Assembly (NCBI RefSeq): GCF_963676685.1
Contig: NC_092356.1
Coordinates: 46,153,601-46,217,600, forward strand
Length of the DNA: 64,000 nucleotides
Direction of reading: 5' to 3'
Origin: Mytilus edulis
Lineage: Eukaryota > Mollusca > Bivalvia > Mytilida > Mytilidae
Of the stretch, positions 1 through 11,214 are shown piece by piece. The translations under genes were made by a program, and so were the position numbers. The notes beneath the pieces were generated by a model that was not told the origin of the DNA, ran no database searches, and worked only from the letters and a program-made list of their open reading frames with translations. Position 1 is the first letter of the stretch; each line of letters starts with the position of its first letter.

Positions 1-240
1 AGAGTAAATACTGGGATCAACCCGCAATTTTTTCTTAAAATATCCTGTACCAATCCTAGAAAATGGCAGTTGTTAACTTGCTGTTCGTTTCTGTGTGAGT
101 TGCATCGTCGTTTGTTTTTGTTACACTTCAGTGTTTCTGTTGTATCTTTGTTTTCCTATTAGAGTTGATGTGTTTCCCTCAATTTTAAGTAGTGACCTGG
201 ATTTGTTTTCTCTCAATCGATTTATATGACTTTTGAACAT
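1..240 (+). repeat. Diverged 3' part of a dispersed repeat (same family as the 1.14-kb insertion at 44871-46011)
   Basis: Phrases such as the run around 85-130 (CGTTTCTGTGTGAGTTGCA...) and 160-185 (GTGTTTCCCTCAATTTTAAG) match, with decay, the 3' third of the repeat at 45640-45980. It ends just beside the splice donor of the EGF exon at 249-347. I see no coding capacity. Confidence 0.6.
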
Positions 241-248
241 TAACTTAC

Positions 249-347
249 AGTTTTGACACTGATCACCTGAATATCCAGTTGTGCAAGAGCAATGTCCGTC
301 ATTACAAGATCCTCCATTTTTACAAGTTATACCAGCACATGTGTCAT
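249..347 (-). CDS. EGF-like exon (phase 1-1, 99 bases)
   Basis: Read on the minus strand, the exon is bordered by an acceptor ending TTGTAG (350-348 side) and a strong donor GTAAGTTA (248-241). The 33-residue module carries six cysteines in EGF order, with CKNGGSCNDGHCSC in the middle and GYSGDQC at the end. The loop between the third and fourth cysteines is very short, as in compact EGF modules, and there is no calcium-binding Asn/Asp signature. Both borders fall after the first base of a codon, so the exon can be gained or lost without a frameshift, like the other EGF exons to its right. EGF modules usually form extracellular adhesion or receptor repeats. I infer it is the most 3' EGF exon of this gene in the window, with the gene continuing off the left edge. 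Confidence 0.8.
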
Positions 348-540
348 CTACAACACGATATAAACTGAATGGATATTCAGTAACGAGAACAGATATCATG
401 CATACAACTATAAAGTATTAACATAGACGTTTTGAATTAACATTACAGGAACGTTATTGGTTGTTGAAAGAACAAACCAGCAGAATTTAAAGATCAAGAG
501 TAAATAAGCAATTACTCGCAAAACATCTTATTTTCGTACT

Positions 541-1500
541 GGAGGACACAGCAGCCAACAATCAGGTGGCGTAAATACTACACAGACCTCCTTAGGATTG
601 AAATTACACATTCAACTACAATCACGTTCATACGTCCTACAGAGAGTCGTGTAGTTATTGATCATGTCACAACAGCTCAGCTCAACAATATGTATTAGTT
701 ACCTAAGAGGGGCAAAAGATATTAGAGGTACATTCAATTTCATTGATCGAAAATGAACTGACAACGGCATGGTGAAAAAAGAAAAAGACACACAAACGTC
801 AAATAATAGTACACAAGATAAAACAAAGTTGTGTTGCTCATGTTATTACAAACCCGGGAAATAGTCTAATTCGGTAGGTCACATTCGTGAAAAGGGAAGG
901 GGATTGTAGTTACACCTTAAGGAACATATGCGATATCATCTGTGAAACGAAAAAAACTAGTGATGGCGTCCGTAAAATTTAGGAATGGTTTCAACTTCAC
1001 CATTTGAAGATCTTGGTTTAATATCTTCCTTATGAGCAGTAACTCTTGCAAGGAAATCATGAAAGGAAATACAAGTCTGGGGATATCGTAGTAATGAGGG
1101 GATATATACCCCGTTAAATAATTTGATTTATTTAAAAAAAAAATCACAGGTTCAACTATAAGTCTAAAGGAAGACTGAAAACAGCAGATGAAAAAGTGAT
1201 ATTGTCACGTTTTATTAAGAATATATGACACAGTCGAAACAAATAATCAAATGATTATACATCTCACAGGTAGATATTTATCTATTATAGACTGTTGACG
1301 AGGTCAAAAAGTTATATTTAACCTATTCCCGTTATATTGACGACGATATTGCTCGTATCAACCTCATACAAAGGCTATAGTAATACACAGTGTTAAACTT
1401 GATATCAAAACTTCATAAGCTATGTTCCTTTGGAATTTCAACCAAAGATGATGAACTGGATCTTCCATCACTGTATTGGATATCTAAACTACATAAGTGT
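541..1500 (+). repeat. Arm 1 of a roughly 1-kb inverted duplication (partner 4080-5205)
   Basis: Reading 541-1500 against the reverse complement of 4080-5205 gives near-continuous matches, for example the GACACAGCAGCCAACAA stretch, CACATTCAACTACAATCACG and the region around AAGAGGGGCAAAAGATATT. The arm contains a fragment of Penelope-like element. The two arms flank the first EGF block in opposite orientation. Confidence 0.8.
746..1147 (-). pseudogene. Decayed 3' end of a Penelope-like element
   Basis: The minus strand reads a damaged version of the C-terminal tail of the Penelope-like reverse transcriptase seen better at 44530-44880: traces of GYIS, RKILNQ and MVKLK are aligned in order, followed by the same 3' untranslated sequence (ACATTCGTGAAAAGGGAAGG and the ACTGACAAC-GCATGG region). 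A block of about 100 bases present in the 44.3-kb copy is missing. The same block is missing in the 4.5-5.0 kb copy, so those two are copies of each other rather than independent insertions. Confidence 0.7.
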
Positions 1501-1640
1501 CCTTACAAACAACGGTCTATGCTGGATCTTCCAAGTGCTCCACGAAACCTCTTTATTCGAAAGATTTGAACAGTAGATTCATGAAAAGCACAGGAATAAA
1601 ATCAATACTCTTTACGAATGAGTCTACATTATATACTTAC

Positions 1641-1739
1641 TCATCTCACAACGTCGACCAATGAAACCATTCACACAGCCACATAACCCAGAAATGCAAA
1701 GTCCATCATTTAAACACGTAACATCATGACATGGGTCCT
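1641..1739 (-). CDS. EGF-like exon (phase 1-1, 99 bases), block copy 1
   Basis: Acceptor TTAG precedes the exon (1742-1740 side) and donor GTAAGTAT follows it (1640-1633). The translation is open and has the six EGF cysteines: EDPCHDVTC at the start, then CISGLCGC and GFIGRRC. It is the partner of the exon at 5370-5468, from which it differs at several residues. Compared with that copy the usual NGG turn reads NDG. It is part of the secreted EGF-repeat gene proposed for 0-12.4 kb. Confidence 0.8.
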
Positions 1740-1891
1740 CTAACATTAACAAATAAAGTATGTTAAGAGCAATCATAATAGTTATGGAGAAATAAAGTTT
1801 TGAACGGTAGAGTCATCAAAACTACTAGAAGTAATTGAAACTAATACTCTTCATTAATGCAAACACTTATCACTTACAATTATATACTTAC

Positions 1892-1968
1892 TTATCTCGC
1901 AATATCGACCAATGAAACCATTCACACAAGCACATAATTCAGAAGAGCACTGTCGTCCATTTTGACAC
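1892..1968 (-). pseudogene. Truncated EGF-like exon, block copy 1
   Basis: The 3' part of an EGF exon is present, reading CQNGRQCSSELCAC then GFIGRYC, and it still has a good donor (GATAA followed by GTAAGTAT). The first part, which should encode the EDPC start and supply the acceptor, is missing and replaced by unrelated sequence just beyond 1968. Without an acceptor at the right place it should not be spliced as an EGF module. The block 2 counterpart at 5636-5712 has also lost its 5' part but at a different breakpoint. Confidence 0.7.
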
Positions 1969-2277
1969 GTATCAAGTTAACGGTAGAGTAATAAAACACT
2001 ACTAGACAAATCAATAAAACCAATACTGTAAATTCAGAAATTTTTGCGCGCATTTATTATTGCGATTTTGTCTGTTTAGACTTTAATGCGATTTTAATTT
2101 TAACAATTTTGAGAAGAATCCTGTTTAATTCATATAAAATATTTCAAAATGCGAGTTTAAATTAATGCGTTTACAACTCTATCGCATTTTTCGCAATAAC
2201 AAAAACCTCGCAATTATTTCTGAATTTGCTCTTTGTGAATGCTTACACAAAGCACATAAAATTATAATATAACTTAC

Positions 2278-2376
2278 TTATCTCGCAATGTTGACCGGTG
2301 AAACCATTCACACAAGAACATAATCCAGATGAGCATTGTCCTCCGTTTTGACACTCAACATTATGACACGGGTCCT
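2278..2376 (-). CDS. EGF-like exon (phase 1-1, 99 bases), block copy 1
   Basis: Acceptor TTAG precedes and donor GTAAGTTA follows (2277-2270). The module begins EDPCHNVEC, then CQNGGQCSSGLCSC, then GFTGQHC, six cysteines in EGF spacing. Nearly identical at protein level to the exon at 5880-5978. Upstream of the acceptor the intron reads in frame for a short way, which is why a longer open frame appears; that part is intronic. Confidence 0.85.
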
Positions 2377-3216
2377 CTAATGTAAACAAATAAATTGTAA
2401 AAATAGCAGTCAAAATGGCAATCATAATGTGCACAAAATATAGTTATGCATTCATATTAAGAAAACTATCAATCTATTTGATTGTAATATTGGTATCAAA
2501 TGGAAACTAGTTGCAAGATATATAGTGTCTTACAAAAAGGGAGGAGAAAGACAAATCGGGTCCTTTAATATTCAAATTGACTTTTTATGTTAAATAAGAC
2601 TGATCGCATTTCATCTTCTCACTGTTTTTGTTTAAATCTATTTGGAATGCTATAGACATTAAAAGATATATGTCATATGTTTTTTTGAAACCAATTATCG
2701 TTTTATTTTGCATAGATGTGTCTAATTGATGTGTTACTTTATCAACAAATTAAAAACAGGTACATAGTAAGTTCATACTTAAATGGTCAACCATAGCGGA
2801 GAACACGTAAAATTCGCTTACGGAAAATATGTGTAATGAATAACTCTTTACAAAATCAAAATGATGATTTTGCACTATGCGCATCGGAAGAATAATACAT
2901 TGCTTTTACTAATACGTTAACGGTTCCCATTTTCCTTGACATGTTGAGTGTTTAGACAACGAACTTCTGTTCTATTATGATACAGGTCAATATATTTGAA
3001 AATCTAAATCTAAGAACTAATATTGAAGAGCACACAAAACTCTAAACAAACTAAAAATATTACAAATACTAGATAATCAATCTGAGCTGTACATGTGCAT
3101 CAGGGAAATATAGAAAAATATTAAAAAAAATTCTTACATTAAAGTAAGAAATAGGTATCTTTAAGGAACCGCGTTTACAACAAATGTCATCAATATGATG
3201 ACAAGGTTTGATATAC

Positions 3217-3321
3217 CTTTCTCACAATGATGTCCTGAATATCCTCCATTACAATGACAAAAAAGTGTTAATCCGATTAACGCACAGCTCTCCGCGTGTC
3301 CATGGCATTTATGCTCACACT
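3217..3321 (-). CDS. EGF-like exon of a second type (105 bases), acceptor doubtful, block copy 1
   Basis: The reading frame ECEHKCHGHAESC, then FCHCNGGYSGHHC, has six cysteines in EGF order with a longer third loop than the 99-base exons. It ends with donor GTATAT in phase 1. In the block 2 copy (6905-7009) the exon is preceded by AAG; here the corresponding bases are ACG, so the expected acceptor AG has been lost by one substitution. A shifted AG two bases later would change the phase. This copy may therefore be skipped. Confidence 0.6.
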
Positions 3322-4079
3322 CGTAAATGTAATGCAAATAATAAATATTTCACGCGTTTATTCCGTGAATAGTTTCCTTTAAAGATAAAAACGTACCAAT
3401 GGGATTTGTTTTCTTTCTCACGAACTGTGTTTGTTTGCTGTATTAACAGTAAATAGAAATACTTTACAGTCACAACGTAATATATACGTGGAGCAGGATC
3501 TACTTATCCTTTTATATTACATAAAACGACCCTTGTTGTTTTCGTGTTGCAAGGTTTTATTTATCTATGCTGTGTTGTGTATACAATTGTTTTTAACCTT
3601 GGTAATTTATAAGAATCCACAAATAGTTCATTCCACTACGCGATTGAAAAACTTGACGTTTGTGGTTTAACGTATTTTCTAATTCATAATATAAATATAT
3701 CATAATGACATATAATAGAACAATATCATATTGACGGGATCTTTTAAAGTACAGAGTCACGTTATAAGAACCAAAGAAACACAAAAAGTGTGAAATTCGT
3801 TAACAGTTCAGCAAAAACAAAATATCAATATTACGTCATGCATTTGATTTACAAATCTCTTCTGTTTTTGTTTATCAATTTATAAATCAATTTTACTGAG
3901 AGTTTATTAGACTTTTTACAACTAACACACGAAATCACCTGAAAGATATACAAGTAAACTTAACAAAGTGAAATATCTTGAATTGATATATATATATTAG
4001 TACCCAATAATATCATCTTCAGGCAAATAACATTATACTGGCATTTAAAGCACATTATATATTGAACATGTATAATTGT

Positions 4080-5205
4080 AAAATAACTTATGAAGTTTTA
4101 ATATCAGGTTTAACACTGTGCATTACTATAGCCTTTGTTTGTGGTTGAAACGAGGACTATCGTCCTCGGTTAATATAATCTGAACTGGTCAATGTATAAC
4201 GTACTGACCTCGTCAAGAGTGCATAATTGATAAATATCCACCCGTAAGATGTATACTCTTTTGATTATTTGTTTCGATTAATACAATCGTTCATTATCAC
4301 TTTTTTTATCTGCAGCTTTCAGTCTTCCTTAAGAAGTATAGGTGAACATGTGACTTTTAAAATCAAATTAATCAATTAATATTAATTATAATCAAATAAG
4401 TTAAAATATATTGAATTACATTCCATATGGTGTAGCATTCTCCTGTGTTAATTTGATATAACGATCACGTGTTTAAAATAATATTTCATGAACCTGAAGC
4501 CTTGTATTGAAGGTCAGTATACAAAATGAAAAAAAAATTTCAAGCAGTACTGCATACGGAGTAAATATATACCCCAATTAATACGATATTCCAAGGCTTG
4601 TATTTCCTGTCATGATGATTTTCTTGACAGAGGGTTGCTGCTCATAAGGAATATATAAAACCAAGATTTCAAAATGTTGAAGTTGAAATCATCCCTAAAT
4701 CTTTACGGACGCAATCATGAGTTGGAATATTGGTTTCACAGATGATATCGGATATGTTTCTCATGTCGTAACTACAATCCCTTCTCTGTTCACCAATGTG
4801 ATCTACCAAATTCGACTATTTACCGTAACGGGTGTGTTATAACTTGAGCAACACGACATTGTTGTGTCTTGTGTACTATTATTTGAATGTTTAAATAAAA
4901 AAGAAGATGTGGTATGATTGCCAATGAGACAACTGTCCACAAGAGTGTATGTCTTTTTCTTTTTTCACCATGGCTTTGTCAGTTTACTTTCAATCTATGA
5001 TATTGAATGTACCTCCAATATCTTTTGCCCCTCTTAGGTAGCTAATTGATATTGTTGAGCTGAGCTGTTGTTACATAATCATTTACTACACGTCTCTCTG
5101 TAGAACATTTGCACGTGATTGTAGTTGAATGTGTAATTTCAATCTTAAGGACTACCGTGTAGTATTTACGTCATACTTCCACCAGCTGTTTGTTGGCTGC
5201 TGTGT
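4080..5205 (-). repeat. Arm 2 of the inverted duplication (partner 541-1500)
   Basis: Reverse-complement match to 541-1500 as described there. This arm additionally holds about 55 bases (roughly 4893-4948) absent from arm 1, which read as the end of a dispersed mussel-type repeat (AAGATGTGGTATGATTGCC). That small insertion probably arrived after the duplication. Confidence 0.8.
4548..4860 (+). pseudogene. Decayed 3' end of a Penelope-like element
   Basis: The plus strand reads traces of the C-terminal tail of the Penelope-like reverse transcriptase: CHDDFLDRGLL, then MLKLKSSLN, then GRNHE, with stop codons and shifts. It is the inverted partner of 746-1147. No function can remain. Confidence 0.7.
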
Positions 5206-5369
5206 CAACCGTTTTTAATAAAAAAAAAAAACAGGTGAATAACTTATTCTTTTATTTATATCTAAATTATTATTCGAAAGATTTAAACGGTTGATTCATG
5301 AAAAGCATATGAATAAAATCATTACTCTTTACGAATGATTCTACGAAGCACATAACATTATATACTTAC

Positions 5370-5468
5370 TCATTTCACAAAGTCGACCAATGAAACCATT
5401 CACACAACCACATAACCCAGACATGCAAAGTCCTCCATTTTGACACATAACATCATGACATGGGTCCT
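5370..5468 (-). CDS. EGF-like exon (phase 1-1, 99 bases), block copy 2
   Basis: Acceptor TTAG and donor GTAAGTAT border an open 33-residue module: EDPCHDVMC, CQNGGLCMSGLCGC, GFIGRLC. Six cysteines in EGF spacing. Partner of 1641-1739. Confidence 0.82.
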
Positions 5469-5635
5469 CTAACAAAAACAAATAAATTATGTAAATATCA
5501 ATCAAAATAGCAATCATAATAATTATGGATGATAAATTTTGAACGGTAGAGTCATCAAAAATAGTAGACAAAAAATGAATGATCGCAATACTCTTCATAA
5601 ATGCAAACACATAGCACCCACAACTATATACTGAC

Positions 5636-5712
5636 TTATCTCACAATTTCGTCAGAGAAACCATTCACACAAGAACATAATCCAGATGAGCATTGTCCTC
5701 CATTTTGACATG
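5636..5712 (-). pseudogene. Truncated and frameshifted EGF-like exon, block copy 2
   Basis: The frame reads CQNGGQCSSGLCSC and GFS, then loses one base where the others have GGT CGA, so the last cysteine falls out of frame. The 5' part of the exon is missing. The donor is weakened to GTCAGT. Counterpart of 1892-1968; both copies are dead, but by different lesions in part. Confidence 0.7.
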
Positions 5713-5879
5713 TAACATAAACAAAGAAAGTATGTAAATAGAAATCATAATAATAATTATAATATCTATGGAGGTATAAAGTTCTGAACGGTAGAGTAAT
5801 AAAACACTAGTAGACAAATCAATAAAAATCAATACTATTTATAAATGCTTACACTAAACACATACAATTACATACTTAC

Positions 5880-5978
5880 TTATTTCGCAATGTTGACCGG
5901 TGAAACCACTCACACAAGAACATAATCCAGATGAGCAAGTTCCTCCGTGTTGACACTCAACATTATGACACGGTTCCT
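5880..5978 (-). CDS. EGF-like exon (phase 1-1, 99 bases), block copy 2
   Basis: Acceptor TTAG and donor GTAAGTAT border EEPCHNVEC, CQHGGTCSSGLCSC, GFTGQHC. Six cysteines in EGF spacing, partner of 2278-2376. All borders and the reading frame are intact. Confidence 0.85.
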
Positions 5979-6904
5979 CTAATGTAAAAAAATAAATTGT
6001 ATAAATAGCTGTCAAAATGGCAATCATAATGTGCAAATATTACAGTTATGCATTCATATAAAGAAAAATATCAATCAATTTGATAAGGTTGTTATCAAAT
6101 GGAAACTAGTTGCAAGATATATAATCTTACTTCAGGCCACACATACATACACAAATACTAAATATTAAATACTCAACCGAACAATAAAAATAAAACAACA
6201 TAAACTTTAGTGTCTGACAAAATAGAATGAGGAAGACAAATCGGGTCTTTTAATATTCAAATTTACTTTTTATGTTAAATAAGGCTGATCACATTTCATC
6301 TACTCACTCTTTTTGTTAAAATCTTTTTGGAATGCTTTAGACATTAAAAGAGATATGTTATTACTGTTTTTGTAAAACAAATTAGCGTTTTATTTTGCAT
6401 AGATGTGTATAAACGATGCATTACTTTATCAACAAATTAAAAAAAGGTACATAGTAAGTTCATACCTTAAAAGGTCAACCATAGCGGAGAACACGTAAAA
6501 TTCGCTTACGGAAAATATGTGTAATGAATAACTCATTACGAAATCAAAATGATGAATTTGCACTATGCGCATCGGAAGAATAATACATTGTTTGTACTAA
6601 TACGTTAACGGTTCCCATTTTCCTAGACATGTTGAGTGTTTATACAACGAACTTCTGTTCTATTATGATACAGGTCAATATATTTGAAAATCTAAATCTA
6701 AGAACTAATATTGAAGAGCACACAAAACTCTAAACAAACTAAAAATATTACAAATACTAGATAATCAATCTGAGCTGTACATGTGCATCAGGGAAATATA
6801 GAAAAATGTCAAAAAAAATTCTTACATTAAAGTAAGAAATAGGTATCTTTAAGGAACCGCGTTTACAACAAATGCCATCAATATGATGACAAGGTTTGAT
6901 ATAC

Positions 6905-7009
6905 CTTTCTCACAATGCTGTCCTGAATATCCTCCATTACAATGACATAAAAGTGTTAATCCGATCAACGCACAGCTCTCCGCGTGTCCATGGCATTTAT
7001 GCTCACACT
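6905..7009 (-). CDS. EGF-like exon of a second type (phase 1-1, 105 bases), block copy 2
   Basis: Acceptor AAG (7012-7010) is followed by an open frame ECEHKCHGHAESC, then LCHCNGGYSGQHC, ending at donor GTATAT. The length of 105 bases is a multiple of three and both borders are phase 1, matching the other EGF exons. A stop codon lies just upstream of the acceptor in the same frame, which supports this start. Counterpart of 3217-3321, where the acceptor is damaged. Confidence 0.72.
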
Positions 7010-7285
7010 CTTAAATGTAATGCAAATAATAAATATTTCACGCGTTCCGTGAATAATTTCCTTCAAAGATAAAAACGTCGCAATGTGATTTTTTTTTCTT
7101 TCTCACGAACTGTGTTTGTTTGCTGTATTAACAATGATTAATAGTATATAGAAATACTTTACAGTCACAACGTAATCTACTTATCCTTTTGTATTATACA
7201 AAACCACCCTTGTTGTTTTCGTGTTGCACGGTTTTATTTATCTATGCTGTGTTTTGTATACAATTGTTTTTAACCTTGGTAAATT

Positions 7286-8224
7286 TATTCAACGTTTATT
7301 GCTTTGGTATCTTTCGCCTCTCTTTGAATATTCTCATATCATTAAATGGCATATTTTATGTTAGAAATTTCCAAATCATCTGCCTAGAAATTATAAATAC
7401 ATTATATATTGTGATAATCTTTAACTTGTAAGGTAATTTGACGTCACAATTGAGAAAAAGAGGACGGGATTCTGGTTACGACAATTGAACATTAAAAGTC
7501 GTCATCTGTGACACGCAATAAACTCGTGATGATTTTAATTATGATTTTCTAATAGATTACTTCATCTGTACCAAATAGAACATTTAGCAAAAACATATAT
7601 GTGTCTTAAGTTATCGGTTCAATTAAACAACTTATTTATTTTATTATACAGCTCTTCAAGTTTTCAATTATTCAAGTAATTTCGACATACGCAAATACCT
7701 GTACCAAGTATTACATTTTTTTCCTTTCGTTTGATGTGTATGAGCTTTTGGTTTTGCCATTTGATAACCGACTTTTTGTTTTGAATATTCCTCGGAGTTC
7801 AGTATTTTTGTCATTTTACATTTTCATCATGCCATTTCAAATGTTAATTGTCAATTAACTGACACTAGTTTTAAATACTTTAGAAAGCTGGACATTGAAT
7901 TTGTGGTCAACTCTTTACATGTATAGCTCTATATTTATTCTCTTTGAGAAGATTGTAGTATTTTTGGTTTAAAATTACATTGCATTGACTTTGATAGCGA
8001 TGGTACCTTTCGTGTAATCATGTTTTTCTTGATTTATAGCACGAATTTTTATTATACAATTAGAGTCTACTGTAACATACTTACCCTTCTGAATCCCTGA
8101 AATGATTACACGTTTAAATACACTGCGGCAACTACAGATAGCTGGTGTATATAGAACAATTCATAGTGAACGAACGACATAATTGTAATTCCTTTTTGTA
8201 ATGTAAAATAGATAATGGAAGAAC
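7286..8224. other. Intron-like sequence with repeat fragments
   Basis: I see no supported coding region. About 7730-7815 matches the dispersed repeat family best seen at 8225-8470 (TTTTGCCATTTGATAAC and the CGGAGTTCAGTATTTTTG end). A 12-base exon-like segment at 8085-8096 (minus) is bordered by TTTCAG and GTAAGTATG; it is listed under findings. Confidence 0.5.
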
Positions 8225-8470
8225 TTTTTGATAAATAATAGAATTTTATGCATCGGCCGTACAAGTGAGAGGTTCAGCTAGCAATGAAACCAGGTTAAAT
8301 CCACTATTTTCTACAAAGGGCCATGTCTGTACCAAATCAGAAATTTGACAGTTGTTTTCCATTCGTTTAATGTGTTTTAGCTTATGATTTTGTCATTTGA
8401 TAAAGGACTTTTCGATTTGAATTTCCCGTAGAGTTCGATACTTTTGCAATTTCAGATTAGATAGAAGTGT
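8225..8470 (-). repeat. Dispersed mussel-type repeat copy (family with AAATGGTGGATTAAACC)
   Basis: Read on the minus strand it carries the segments ACAACTGTCAAATTTCTGA, GTGGATTTAACCTGGTTTC and TTGCTAGCTGAACCTCTCAC, which recur at 13530-13795, 16300-16505, 17450-18205, 20555-20715, 21065-21830 and 43455-43650. Confidence 0.7.
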
Positions 8471-8870
8471 TTCTTCAGAGTAACGATTCATTTCACCATA
8501 CATTTGAAACTTATAACATGTTGTTTAAGTGTATGTCTTTTTCTTATAAGTTTACAAACTTTAGATATCATTGAATAACGTTTAGGTTGCAGTTACTTAG
8601 TGTTCGCTTTAAACTTAGCATAAACATATGCTGTTTTTATCATAGGATTTTTTATGCATATAACTTATATCAATTGTATATGATTATAAACCCACAAATG
8701 ATATATAATGACAAAAAATTCTGTACACAGGTCTGTATCATTTGCCATGGCGTTGTCAGTTTGTTTTCGACTTATGAGTAATAATTTGCATTTGGTATCC
8801 TTCGGTATCTTATACAAATGTTAATTATTAGAGAATATTAAGAGTGAATATCATTATCATATATTTTTAT

Positions 8871-9721
8871 TCCCATGCAGCCAATGTATTACGTCAGTAT
8901 ATATAATGTGTTCTGTTAATATAGGAATACAAAACTATATTGTGACTCGTTGCTGTTATTTTTGTACACACAGCGACGGTATTTAAAAATCATTATACAT
9001 TTGGGAAACCTCCTTTAAAATGTTACTAGTGGCCATGGGCATGAGTATAATTATAAGCTATCTGTATTTATCAGCGTTAGAAATGTCATCTAGCGCTCCT
9101 TATATATTGAAACTGTAATTTGATGAGTTATTCCATAGTCAAAATGTCTCATTCACTTGCTTACGTTATGCTAGTTTACTACAGTTTTAATGAATTACTT
9201 CATATTCATTTGGATCAATAGTAATGATAATAATAAAAAAAAATATAGATAGAAAGTAATTAGAATATACTTACATTGGTCTGTCAAAAAAAAATATAAA
9301 TTCAAAATATGACAATACAGTCCATTCAAACAACTCATGATCAATTATCCATTAAGATTATCACTATACAATTTTTGTTTGTATTTCGTCATTACTGTTT
9401 TTTTTGCAAATACGTTGCCATTTTGTTTTCGGCTTTTAAGTTTGAATATACCTCTGGTATCTTTCATCGCACTTGTATAAATGTATATTTTGAGGAATGA
9501 TATAAACAACTGATCACTACTCCATAAAAAACCATAGCATTATTAGGTTCTAAAATTCCAAATGCTTACTTTAATATACAGATAATGGCATATTTGATAA
9601 TCTATGAAATGTTGAAGGTAACATCACGATATTTGGTATCTTTCAATAGTAAAACTAAACTAAACCTACCAAAGAATGAGTATAAACCTCATATGATACA
9701 GGGGAAATTGACATCAACAAT
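8871..9721 (+). repeat. First copy of an 851-bp tandem duplication
   Basis: From TCCCATGCAGCCAATGTATT onward, every line is repeated 851 bases later with only a handful of differences (for example AATTACTT against AATGCCTT near 9203/10045, one extra T near 10250, GTTGAAGG against GTTGTAGG). No gene is recognised in the unit. An open frame at 9585-9770 only arises across the junction. Confidence 0.9.
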
Positions 9722-10572
9722 TCCCATGCAGCCAATGTATTACGTCAGTATATATAATGTGTTCTGTTAATATAGGAATACAAAACTATATTGTGACTCG
9801 TTGCTGTTATTTTTGTACACACAGCGACGGTATTTAAAAATCATTATACATTTGGGAAACCTCCTTTAAAATGTTACTAGTGGCCATGGGCATGAGTATA
9901 ATTATAAGCTATCTGTATTTATCAGCGTTAGAAATGTCATCTAGCGCTCCTTATATATTGAAACTGTAATTTGATGAGTTATTCCATAGTCAAAATGTCT
10001 CATTCACTTGCTTACGTTATGCTAGTTTACTACAGTTTTAATGAATGCCTTCATATTCATTTGGATCAATAGTAATGATAATAATAAAAAAAAATATAGA
10101 TAGAAAGTAATTAGAATATACTTACATTGGTCTGTCAAAAAAAAATATAAATTCAAAATATGACAATACAGTCCATTCAAACAACTCATGATCAATTATC
10201 CATTAAGATTATCACTATACAATTTTTGTTTGTATTTCGTCATTACTGTTTTTTTTTGCAAATACGTTGCCATTTTGTTTTCGGCTTTTAAGTTTGAATA
10301 TACCTCTGGTATCTTTCATCGCACTTGTATAAATGTATATTTTGAGGAATGATATAAACAACTGATCACTACTCCATAAAAAACCATAGCATTATTAGGT
10401 TCTAAAATTCCAAATGCTTACTTTAATATACAGATAATGGCATATTTGATAATCTATGAAATGTTGTAGGTAACATCACGATATTTGGTATCTTTCAATA
10501 GTAAAACTAAACTAAACCTACCAAAGAATGAGTATAAACCTCATATGATACAGGGGAAATTGACATCAACAG
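9722..10572 (+). repeat. Second copy of the 851-bp tandem duplication
   Basis: Directly abuts the first copy. Identity by eye is above 98 percent, so the event is recent, or one copy is an assembly artefact from two haplotypes. Confidence 0.9.
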
Positions 10573-10670
10573 ATATAAAGGAGTTATTTTTGTTTTTGTT
10601 TATTTGGAAATTTCGTTGCTAAATTCTTTAATAAATTACAGAAAGACAAATAAAAAAATCAGCGACTTAC

Positions 10671-10737
10671 GTCTCGTTCAAAATACGATATTGTTAATTG
10701 CGAACCCAATGACAGCTTTCCACAGTGCCATCTGTAT
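10671..10737 (-). CDS. Possible exon of the secreted EGF-repeat gene
   Basis: A segment bordered by GTCCAG and the strong donor GTAAGTCG is open in one frame only (one base, then YRWHCGKLSLGSQLTISYFERD split at residue 20: ending ERD). The phases (2 at the start, 0 at the end) do not join simply to the neighbouring exons I propose, so an intermediate exon would be needed or the call is wrong. I do not recognise the peptide. Confidence 0.25.
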
Positions 10738-11214
10738 CTGGACAAGGTATTTAAACTTTTTAAAGTTCACCTGTCCTTTTGAATATATACAATATCTTTT
10801 GTCCTTTATCGTAGTTGTTTACACCGGGACCTTTAAATTTCTTTACGAGAAATCTAACACCCATTGATTCAATAAGTTTGATAATTACCAAGAAGGAAAC
10901 GCCGCTGGTTTGTCTTCCTATCTACAAAAACCAATAAGAAATATATGTATTATTTGTTTTGTTATTTTCATTTTTTTTGTACCTTTCACATACAAATCAC
11001 CTTTGAATTTTGCATCATATTTTACGACAGTCACTAGTAAGTGTTAAATAATTGATCCAAATGTTATACCTTCGATTAGCCACGGTAAATATCTAATTTT
11101 GGTGTACATAAGATATAAAATAAATTAATGAATTTTTGTATAATTTTCAAGTTTGGCTCAATCTGTTACCTTCTTATGCTTTTTCTCTCACACAATGGCG
11201 TTATCCACTTTTAT

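Larger units (their letters stand above)
1563..3606 (+). repeat. Copy 1 of a direct segmental duplication carrying EGF exons (partner 5275-7285)
   Basis: From ATTCATGAAAAGCA near 1580 to CTTGGTAA near 3605 the sequence can be followed base for base, with indels, in 5275-7285. Both copies carry, in the same order, one good EGF exon, one decayed EGF exon, a second good EGF exon and a third EGF exon of a different type. Copy 1 has a longer stretch at 1980-2270 and both have private indels. The pair is old enough to have many substitutions. Confidence 0.85.
5275..7285 (+). repeat. Copy 2 of the direct segmental duplication carrying EGF exons
   Basis: Partner of 1563-3606. The shared non-coding stretches are as similar as the exons, for example the run from 6661 to 6820 against 2970 to 3130. 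That argues for duplication of the whole genomic block, not exon convergence. Confidence 0.85.

Noticed and set aside
9585-9770. Open frame across the border of the 851-bp duplication
   Set aside because: It only exists because of the junction and has no recognisable feature.
10604-10867. Plus-strand open frame of 87 residues
   Set aside because: No domain, non-ATG start, and the minus strand has a strong splice donor in the same place.
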